Of a stretch of DNA of 64,000 bases, positions 57,752-64,000 are shown piece by piece. Under the pieces are notes generated by a model that was not told the DNA's origin, did no database searches, and saw only the letters and a program-made list of their open reading frames with translations. Source of the DNA: VXYL01 sp963422285 (GTDB lineage Bacteria; Pseudomonadota; Gammaproteobacteria; Pseudomonadales; Azotimanducaceae); contig CAXXJO010000001.1 in the NCBI GenBank assembly GCA_963422285.2, forward strand, positions 620,001 through 684,000, given 5' to 3'. The position numbers and the translations under genes were made by a program. Within the stretch, counting starts at the first letter, position 1; each line of letters opens with the position of its first letter.

Positions 57752-59077
57752 ATGGCAGGCAGATACCAACTCGTGCGCGGCATGCGCGACATCCTGCCCA
57801 CCAGCGCCCCTCGCTGGCGGGAAGTGGAGGGCGTGGTCATCGACGTCCTGGGCCGCTACGGCTACCAGGAGATACGCCTGCCCTTGGTGGAAGCCACGGA
57901 ATTGTTCAGCCGCGGCGTTGGCGAGGCTACCGACCTCGTGGAGAAGGAGATGTACACCTTCGCCGACCGCAAGGGAAAGTCGCTGTCGCTACGTCCCGAA
58001 GGTACCGCAAGCTGCGCCCGCGCTTGCATCGAGAACGGCCTGCTACGCAGCCGGTACCAGAAGCTCTGGTATCACGGCGCCATGTTTCGCTACGAGCGCC
58101 CGCAGAGGGGACGCAATCGGGAGCACACGCAGATCGGCGCCGAGGTATTCGGACTGCCGGGACCGGAGGTCGATGCCGAGATACTCGTCATGCTGGGGCG
58201 CGTGTTCCGCGAGCTGGGGCTTGCGGACACGCTCGTCCTGGAGTTGAACACCCTGGGCTCCGGTGCCTCGCGATCCCGCTATCGACAGGCGCTGGTGGAC
58301 TACCTGACCCCCTACCGCGACCAGTTGGACCCCGACAGTCAGCGCCGGCTCGCCACCAATCCCTTGCGTATCCTCGACAGCAAGATGGTCTCGACACGCG
58401 CCATCCTCGCCGCCGCGCCGCGTCTCGAAGAGGCCCTGGACGACGACTCCCGCCGGCACTTCGCCGGCCTGCGCCGACGGCTCGACCAAGCTGGCGTCGG
58501 CTATCGACTGAATCCGCTGCTGGTGCGCGGCCTCGACTACTACACCCATACCGTGTTCGAGTGGGTGACGGACGCCCTGGGCGCCCAGAACGCGGTCTGT
58601 TCCGGCGGCCGCTACGACGGCCTGGTGGAACGCCTGGGCGGGCGAGCGGTACCCGGCGCCGGCTTCGGCCTGGGCGTCGACCGGCTGCTGCTGCTGCACG
58701 AAGCACGCCTCGAGCGCCACTACACCCGTGCCGATGTCTATGTCGCCGCGACTGCGCCCGAGCATGGCCCGCAAGCAGCGGCCGTCGCCGAACGGATCCG
58801 CGACGCGACCAAGCTGCGCGTACTGCAGCAGGCGGGCGCAGGCGGTCTGCGCAGTCAGCTTCGAGAGGCCGACCGCAGCGGCGCCCGCTGGGCAGCCATT
58901 GTCGGCGACGACGAGGCCGCCCAGGATCGCGTGTCGCTGAAGTGGCTGCGCGAGGGCGTACATGTTCGAGGCGAGCCGCGTCAGGAGATGCTGGCCATCG
59001 ATGCGCTCATTGGTCGATTGAACGACAGTGGCGAAGCGGAGTCGAAGACAGGAGCGCTGGCGCGGGGATCGACATGA
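57752..59077 (+). CDS. hisS: Histidyl-tRNA synthetase
   Basis: HisS charges tRNA-His. The 441 residues show YQLVRGMRDILPTSAPRW, EKEMYTFADRKGKSLSLRPEGTASCARA (motif 2 region), FRYERPQRGRNREHTQIGAEVFG, the histidine-specific LVRGLDYYTHTVFEWV and SGGRYDGLVE, and motif 3 GFGLGVDRLLLL, then the anticodon-binding domain. A TTG at 57746 would add two residues. ispG, which often precedes it, is not here. Confidence 0.96.
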   Translation: MAGRYQLVRGMRDILPTSAPRWREVEGVVIDVLGRYGYQEIRLPLVEATELFSRGVGEATDLVEKEMYTFADRKGKSLSLRPEGTASCARACIENGLLRSRYQKLWYHGAMFRYERPQRGRNREHTQIGAEVFGLPGPEVDAEILVMLGRVFRELGLADTLVLELNTLGSGASRSRYRQALVDYLTPYRDQLDPDSQRRLATNPLRILDSKMVSTRAILAAAPRLEEALDDDSRRHFAGLRRRLDQAGVGYRLNPLLVRGLDYYTHTVFEWVTDALGAQNAVCSGGRYDGLVERLGGRAVPGAGFGLGVDRLLLLHEARLERHYTRADVYVAATAPEHGPQAAAVAERIRDATKLRVLQQAGAGGLRSQLREADRSGARWAAIVGDDEAAQDRVSLKWLREGVHVRGEPRQEMLAIDALIGRLNDSGEAESKTGALARGST

Positions 59078-59093
59078 CGGCGGAGGTGTTTCC

Positions 59094-59738
59094 ATGGCCG
59101 ACTACCTGACCGACGAGGAGCAGGCCGAACGACTCAAGCAGTGGTGGGACAAGAACGGCACCTCGCTGGTGGTCGGCTTGATCCTCGCCGTAGGCGCCGT
59201 CGTTGGCTGGCGCTACTACCAAGGCTATGTCGCCGATCGCGCCGACGCGGCAGCGGCGGTGTTCACCGCCTATCTGGACGAGCGCAATGCCGGATCGCCA
59301 TCCGGCGACGCGCTGCGAACCATCGACGACGACTACACCGGCTCCGCCTACCACATCTTCACGCTGCTCTACCGTGCCGCCGACCAAGCGGAAGAGAAGG
59401 ACTGGGAAGAAGCGCTGGCCCTGCTGGAACGGGCCATCGAGCTGGCGAATGCCGATATGCTGCGAGACATCGCCCGCTACCGTGCCGCCAAGGTCCTCTA
59501 CCAGCTCGACCGCCTGGACGACAGCGAGGCCCAGCTGGCGCAGATTCGCAGCGTCGGCCTAGCCGCGCCGGTTTCCGAACTGGCGGGTGACTTGGCGGTT
59601 GCCCGCGGCGATCTCGCCGGTGCCGATCAGGCCTATCGAGCGGCGGTGGAGACGGCTCGGAGCGACCCGGCGAACATCGCGCCCGGGTTGGCGTTCATGG
59701 AACTCAAGCTGGCCAGTCTGGTCGATAACGAGCAATGA
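59094..59738 (+). CDS. yfgM: YfgM-like membrane TPR protein
   Basis: YfgM is an ancillary SecYEG-translocon protein working with periplasmic chaperones. The 214 residues begin DEEQAERLKQWWDKNGTSLV, then one membrane span (about residues 24-42) and TPR-like helices (ALALLERAIELANADMLRDIARYRAAKVLYQL). GGAGG lies just before the ATG. It lies between hisS and bamB as expected and ends in an ATGA overlap with bamB. Confidence 0.9.
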   Translation: MADYLTDEEQAERLKQWWDKNGTSLVVGLILAVGAVVGWRYYQGYVADRADAAAAVFTAYLDERNAGSPSGDALRTIDDDYTGSAYHIFTLLYRAADQAEEKDWEEALALLERAIELANADMLRDIARYRAAKVLYQLDRLDDSEAQLAQIRSVGLAAPVSELAGDLAVARGDLAGADQAYRAAVETARSDPANIAPGLAFMELKLASLVDNEQ

Positions 59739-60967
59739 AGAACAGTTCGTCCCTGCTCCTCGTCGCTGCCACCGCCTTGCTGCTCGGCGGCTGCCGCTTC
59801 TTCTCGTTCCTGCCCTTCGTGGACGCGCCGGAGAAGGAACTCGGGGAAGGCGAACCGGCGGCGCTGGTGGACTTCGAGCCGGAGGCCGACCTCAAGCGGC
59901 TCTGGCGCGCCACCGTGGGGCGCGGCCTGGGCCGCAAGTACTTGCGGCTGACGCCAGCTGCGGTGGCCGACCGCGTCTACGCCGCGGATGGGTATGGCCA
60001 TGTAGTGGCCCTGGACCGGTTCAGTGGCGAGCGCGTCTGGTCGGTGACGATAGGCGAACCGGACGAGGGCCTCTTCTACGAGATCTGGGACCGGCGCGAT
60101 CCGTCGTTCCTGACCGGCGGCGTAGGTACCGGCGACGGCCGCGTCCTGGTGGGCACTACCCGAGGCGAGGTGGTCGCTCTGGACGTCGGCGACGGCTCGG
60201 AACTGTGGCGCACCCAGGTATCCAGCGAAGTGCTGTCGCGTCCCGCCGCGGGCGACGGCGTGGTGGTTGCGCAAACTGCCGACGGTCGCCTCGTGGCGCT
60301 GGAAGCCGACAATGGCGCGCCGCGCTGGTCCTTCGACAGCCAAGTGCCGCTGCTGACCTTGCGCGGCACCGCCGCGCCAGTGCTGTTCAGCGGCTTGGTG
60401 TTCGCCGGATTCGGCGATGGCAACGTCAGCGCCGTGCAGCAGACCAACGGCGCACCCATCTGGAAGCAGCGCATCATGCTGCCCCAAGGGCGCACCGAAC
60501 TCGACCGCATGGTGGATGTGGACGGTACGCCGGTGCTCGCCAGCGGCCTGCTGTTCGCGGCCAGCTTCCAGGGGCGCTTGAAGGCCCTTCGACCCCAGGA
60601 TGGCAGCGTAGTCTGGGAGATGGAGGCGTCCACCTATCTGGATCTGGCCGAAGGCTACGGCCAAGTCTACTTCGTTGCCGCGGACGATGTGGTGACCGCG
60701 GTGGGCCAGTCCTCCGCAGCGGTGGCGTGGGAACAGGAGGGTTTGAAGAACCGCCGCCTGACCAGTCCCGTGACCTTCGGCAACTACTTGCTGGTGGGCG
60801 ATGCCGACGGCTACCTGCATGTGCTGGCCCAGAGCGACGGCCGCTTCATCGCCCGGCGCAAGCTCGGTGGCAGCTTGCGCTCGCCCATGATCGAGGTGGA
60901 CGACGTGGTCTACGTGCTGAACAACGACGGCAAGCTCGACGCCCTGACGATCAATCGCCGAAGCTGA
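59735..60967 (+). CDS. bamB: Outer membrane assembly lipoprotein BamB
   Basis: BamB is a beta-propeller lipoprotein of the BAM complex, which inserts outer-membrane proteins. The 410 residues have a signal ending in the lipobox LLLGGC (Cys ~20), then eight PQQ-like blades with repeated 'V.ALD...G...W' patterns (HVVALDRFSGERVWSV, EVVALDVGDGSELWRTQV, KALRPQDGSVVWEME). The start overlaps the stop of yfgM. Confidence 0.94.
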   Translation: MKNSSSLLLVAATALLLGGCRFFSFLPFVDAPEKELGEGEPAALVDFEPEADLKRLWRATVGRGLGRKYLRLTPAAVADRVYAADGYGHVVALDRFSGERVWSVTIGEPDEGLFYEIWDRRDPSFLTGGVGTGDGRVLVGTTRGEVVALDVGDGSELWRTQVSSEVLSRPAAGDGVVVAQTADGRLVALEADNGAPRWSFDSQVPLLTLRGTAAPVLFSGLVFAGFGDGNVSAVQQTNGAPIWKQRIMLPQGRTELDRMVDVDGTPVLASGLLFAASFQGRLKALRPQDGSVVWEMEASTYLDLAEGYGQVYFVAADDVVTAVGQSSAAVAWEQEGLKNRRLTSPVTFGNYLLVGDADGYLHVLAQSDGRFIARRKLGGSLRSPMIEVDDVVYVLNNDGKLDALTINRRS

Positions 60968-60982
60968 ACCCGGCTGCTTGGT

Positions 60983-62449
60983 GTGAACGAGGCCGCGCCG
61001 TGGGACAACGAGCCTGCCGAGCAATCTGGCAGCGCACCGATGGTAGCGCTGGTCGGCCGGCCCAACGTCGGCAAATCGACCCTGTTCAACCGCATGTGCG
61101 GCGCCCGCGACGCCTTGGTGGCCGACTATCCCGGGCTCACCCGGGATCGCCACTACGGACGTGCCACCCTCGCTGGCCGCGACGCAATGCTGATCGACAC
61201 CGGCGGCCTGACCGCAGACTTCGCGGACCGGAAGCGACCGCGGCCCGAGGGTGCGGACATCTTCGCCGACATGGCCACCCAGGTGGCGCTCGCTCTGGAC
61301 GAAGCGAACGTGACGGTGCTGGTGGCCGATGCCCGGGACGGCCTAGTGGCCAACGACCAGGATATTGCTCGACACCTGCGAAAACGGGGCAAGCCCGTGA
61401 TCCTGGCCGTCAACAAGATGGACAGTGTGCGCCGGGAAGCGATCTACGAGTTCTCAGCGCTGGGGCTCGGCGAGCCCTGGCCGGTGGCGGCAGCGCACGG
61501 ACGCGGCGTGGCGGCCCTGGCCGAAGCCGTGGCATTGCGCCTGCCTCGGCAAAGCGGCGAAGGCATGCCGGAGCCGGCCGGCATCCGAGTCGCCGTGGCG
61601 GGGCGGCCCAACGTCGGCAAGTCCACGCTCGTCAACCGGCTGATCGGCGATGAACGACAGGTGGTCTACCACCAGCCCGGCACCACCCGGGACGCCATCG
61701 ATATTCCGTTCGGCGGTTATATGCTGATCGACACTGCCGGGGTGCGGCGCAAGGGCAGGACGATGGCCGCAGGCGCGGATCGAACGGTGGAGACGTTCTC
61801 CATCCTGAAGACTCTGGCTGCGCTCGATCGCGCCCAAGTGGCGGTGCTGGTGGTGGACGGCCACGAAGGCATCGTCGATCAGGATCTGCACGTGCTGAGC
61901 TATGCCATCGAAGCCGGTGCCGGCATCCTGCTCGCCGTCAACAAATGGGATGGCATGGACGCGGCGGCGCGGACACGAAGCCGCGCGTCCGTGGACCGAC
62001 GTTTAGCCTTCGCGCCTTGGATCCCGGTGCGCTTCGTATCGGCCTTGAGCGGCAAGGGGGTACCGTCGCTGCTGATGGACGTGGACGCCATCCATCGAGC
62101 CGGGACGTTCGACGTCAAGACCGCCGACCTCAACCGCATTCTCGCCGCCGCCGTCCGCGAGCACCCGCCGCCGACGGCAAGGTCCCGGCCCATCAAACTG
62201 CGCTATGTCCACAAGGCCGGTGCGCATCCGCCGACCCTCGTGGTCCACGGCAATCAGACCGAGGCGCTGCCAGCCAGCTACCGGCGCTATCTCGCCAACC
62301 GCTTCCGCGCCGAACTGGACCTTGTCGGGGTGCCTGTGCGAATCGAGACGCGCACGGCCGAAAACCCCTTCGCGGGCCGTCGCAACGAACCAAGCCAACG
62401 GCAGTTGCAGCGCCGCAAACGCCTCATTCGCCACCGGCGAGGGCGTTGA
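60983..62449 (+). CDS. der: GTPase Der (EngA)
   Basis: Der is a double GTPase needed for 50S ribosomal subunit assembly. The 488 residues contain two G domains: GRPNVGKSTLFNR, DTGGL and NKMD in the first (from residue ~24), then GRPNVGKSTLVNR, DTAGVRRK and NKWD in the second (from ~205). A C-terminal KH-like domain (LRYVHKAGAHPPTLVVHGN) ends with a basic tail. The start is a GTG 15 bases after bamB. Confidence 0.96.
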   Translation: MNEAAPWDNEPAEQSGSAPMVALVGRPNVGKSTLFNRMCGARDALVADYPGLTRDRHYGRATLAGRDAMLIDTGGLTADFADRKRPRPEGADIFADMATQVALALDEANVTVLVADARDGLVANDQDIARHLRKRGKPVILAVNKMDSVRREAIYEFSALGLGEPWPVAAAHGRGVAALAEAVALRLPRQSGEGMPEPAGIRVAVAGRPNVGKSTLVNRLIGDERQVVYHQPGTTRDAIDIPFGGYMLIDTAGVRRKGRTMAAGADRTVETFSILKTLAALDRAQVAVLVVDGHEGIVDQDLHVLSYAIEAGAGILLAVNKWDGMDAAARTRSRASVDRRLAFAPWIPVRFVSALSGKGVPSLLMDVDAIHRAGTFDVKTADLNRILAAAVREHPPPTARSRPIKLRYVHKAGAHPPTLVVHGNQTEALPASYRRYLANRFRAELDLVGVPVRIETRTAENPFAGRRNEPSQRQLQRRKRLIRHRRGR

Positions 62450-63206
62450 ACACGGCCATCGCCTGCTGCGGATCCACACGCACGTTCTGCAAGCTGACGG
62501 TCCAGTGCAGATGCGGCCCGGTGGCTCTGCCGGTAGCCCCCACGGTGCCGATGGCATCGCCTCGAGCCACCTCGGCACCGCCTTCCACATCCACGCGATC
62601 CAAGTGGCAGTACATGGTCACCAGCCCGCCGCCGTGGTCCAGCAGCACGGTCTTGCCGTTGAAGAAGAAGTCGCCGGTGACGGCGACGGCGGCCGGGGCC
62701 GGGGCCAGCACCGGCGTACCGGTGACGGCGGCGATATCCAGGCCCAGGTGACGCGAACGGGGTGTGCCGTTGTAGACGCGCCGGAACCCGAATTCGCTCG
62801 ACACGATGCCTGCCACCGGCTGCGCGAACGGTGCCAGCTGCGGGCGTGTCTCGGTGCGCCGGGCATAGGCCTCATCCTGCATCCGACGCTCGCGTCGGAT
62901 GCGCGGCAGATCTTCGGCCAGCGGATTGACCAGACGCGGGTTGGCGATGGTCAGATGCTGTTCCGGGAACTCCTTGGCCACCACCACGAACTCGATCCGG
63001 CGTTCGCCTGTCCGGGTCTGCACGGTGACATGACGCGCGCCGAGCGGCGCATTCACCGGCACCGGGACGATGGCGTGGCCAGCCACCACCAGGGCCGGTT
63101 CGCCCTGGTACTGGACGCCAACCGCATCCGCCGGCAGCGGCAGAGCGCCGATGCCGCCAACCTGCACGGTGGTTGCTGCAGCCAGCGCGAACAGGATTTC
63201 AATCAT
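62424..63206 (-). CDS. M23 (LytM-type) peptidoglycan endopeptidase
   Basis: The 260 residues have a signal-like N-terminus, a beta-rich middle and a C-terminal M23 domain with complete zinc ligands: RHLGLDIAAVTGTPV (H-x-x-x-D) and ATGPHLHWTV (H-x-H), with MYCHLDRV as the third site. It is therefore probably an active cell-wall endopeptidase, unlike NlpD in this window. The ATG at 63206 overlaps the end of xseA by 8 bases, so it is translated with xseA. Its end overlaps the end of der by 26 bases on the opposite strand. Confidence 0.88.
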   Translation of the reverse strand: MIEILFALAAATTVQVGGIGALPLPADAVGVQYQGEPALVVAGHAIVPVPVNAPLGARHVTVQTRTGERRIEFVVVAKEFPEQHLTIANPRLVNPLAEDLPRIRRERRMQDEAYARRTETRPQLAPFAQPVAGIVSSEFGFRRVYNGTPRSRHLGLDIAAVTGTPVLAPAPAAVAVTGDFFFNGKTVLLDHGGGLVTMYCHLDRVDVEGGAEVARGDAIGTVGATGRATGPHLHWTVSLQNVRVDPQQAMAVFNALAGGE

Positions 63207-64000
63207 CTTCCATGGAACCAGCTTGTCGCGTACCCGTCGGCGACGTTCTGCCCCCTGTGGATGATTCCGGGCTGGCGGAACCCCGGGGCACCCGCGAGGC
63301 GGTCGCGTCTTCCACCCGGGCATGCAGCTTTCCGTCCGCCAAGTGCGCGACGATGGCATCGCCGGCCGCGGCGTCCGCGATGGAAGCCAGCGGCTTGCCC
63401 CAGCGGCTGCCGTCGGGGCGGGCGACGATGGCGTAGCCGCGTTCCAAGGTCGCCAGCGGACTTACCGCGGCCAGCGCCCGGGCAAGGCTGCCGAGGCGGA
63501 CGCTCGCCGCCTCGTGGAACGACAGCGCCGCGCTGTCGAGCCGCGTCTGGGCGCGGGCAACGAGTGCCTTGGCGAGCTGGATGTCGGCGAAGGGATTGGC
63601 GCGATCCAGAAGCTGGCGTTGATGCGTCAGCGCCGTCTGCGCCTGCCGCAGCGTGGCCCGCATGGCCCCGGCAAGGCGGTCGGCGAGTTCGTCGGTGCGC
63701 TGCATGCGCTGTTCCAAGGCCCGTCCGGGATGGACGAGCCGCCGGCGCACTGCCACCAGCAGCCGCTGATGCGTGCGCACCTGTGCCGCGAGCCGGGACG
63801 TGATGGCGGCCTCCAGCCTCGCCAGCCGAGCCAGCAGCTCGCTGCCGTCGGGGGTCGCCAGTTCCGCTGCCGCGGACGGCGTCGGAGCGCGCCGGTCGGC
63901 CACGAAATCGGCGATGGTGAAATCGGTCTCGTGGCCGATGGCCGACACTACCGGCACCGTCGAGGCGGCGATTCGACGCGCCACCGACTCCCGATTGAAA
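63199..64000 (-). CDS. xseA: Exonuclease VII large subunit, C-terminal part
   Basis: The gene runs off the right edge; about 267 C-terminal residues are present. They include VPVVSAIGHETDFTIADFVADRRAPTPSAAAEL, the XseA catalytic-domain signature, followed by a long coiled coil (residues ~50-190 of the visible part) and the terminal SPLATLERGYAIV. XseA with XseB degrades single-stranded DNA. It ends with a Ser/Thr/Gly-rich tail that overlaps the M23 gene start. Confidence 0.94.
   Translation of the reverse strand, partial: FNRESVARRIAASTVPVVSAIGHETDFTIADFVADRRAPTPSAAAELATPDGSELLARLARLEAAITSRLAAQVRTHQRLLVAVRRRLVHPGRALEQRMQRTDELADRLAGAMRATLRQAQTALTHQRQLLDRANPFADIQLAKALVARAQTRLDSAALSFHEAASVRLGSLARALAAVSPLATLERGYAIVARPDGSRWGKPLASIADAAAGDAIVAHLADGKLHARVEDATASRVPRGSASPESSTGGRTSPTGTRQAGSMEDD

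Overview
The window is a high-GC chromosomal segment. It most resembles a gammaproteobacterium, because many gene neighbourhoods follow the gammaproteobacterial order: kdsA-eno-ftsB, pcm-nlpD, fdxA-mutS-recA-(recX)-alaS-lysC-csrA followed by tRNA-Ser and tRNA-Arg, queA-tgt-yajC-secD-secF-suhB-trmJ-iscR-iscS, and ndk-rlmN-rodZ-hisS-yfgM-bamB-der-xseA. Genes are packed tightly, with many stop/start overlaps (ATGA, GTGA, TTGA). The exact taxon cannot be read from the sequence; several accessory families (Uma2, phytanoyl-CoA dioxygenase, restriction-modification) are common in uncultured marine or host-associated gammaproteobacteria, but that is only an inference.

Layout. 1-7.9 kb: the end of an ABC-F ATPase, an MFS exporter, argE, ilvD, a decayed GT-D-fold glycosyltransferase, a VanZ-like protein and fabV. 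7.9-12.7 kb: an accessory patch with a frameshifted P-loop ATPase, an orphan fragment of a Cas3 HD nuclease, an unlinked biotin carboxylase, a cluster of GC-rich palindromic repeats and tRNA-Leu(TAG). 12.8-20.5 kb: glyoxalase II, pyrG, kdsA, eno, ftsB, pcm, a DUF368 lipid-carrier translocase and nlpD. 20.5-22.0 kb: where rpoS would be expected there is a dead ATPase/PD-(D/E)XK gene bordered by a short interspersed repeat. 22.0-34.9 kb: fdxA, mutS, recA, a four-gene restriction-modification island, recX, alaS, lysC, csrA and two tRNAs. 35-42 kb: a DUF5916 outer-membrane protein, a VOC protein, a quinone oxidoreductase, a PilZ protein, a phytanoyl-CoA dioxygenase and tRNA-Leu(CAA). 42-53.5 kb: a DUF2807 lipoprotein, queA-tgt-yajC-secD-secF, an S41 peptidase, suhB, a frameshifted Uma2 protein and trmJ. 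53.5-64 kb: iscR-iscS, ndk, rlmN, rodZ, hisS, yfgM, bamB, der, an M23 peptidase and the end of xseA.

Three points stand out. First, two restriction-modification modules sit between recA and recX and are translationally chained to recX: two amino-methyltransferases, a broken SfiI-like nuclease and an intact-looking Eco29kI-family GIY-YIG nuclease. Second, a MITE-like repeat of about 130-140 bp with inverted ends recurs at least five times in full, plus partial forms. Third, every broken gene in the window (GT-D, P-loop ATPase, Cas3, PD-(D/E)XK ATPase, SfiI-like, Uma2) is accessory while every core gene is open. This argues for real gene decay in mobile or defence genes rather than random sequencing error.
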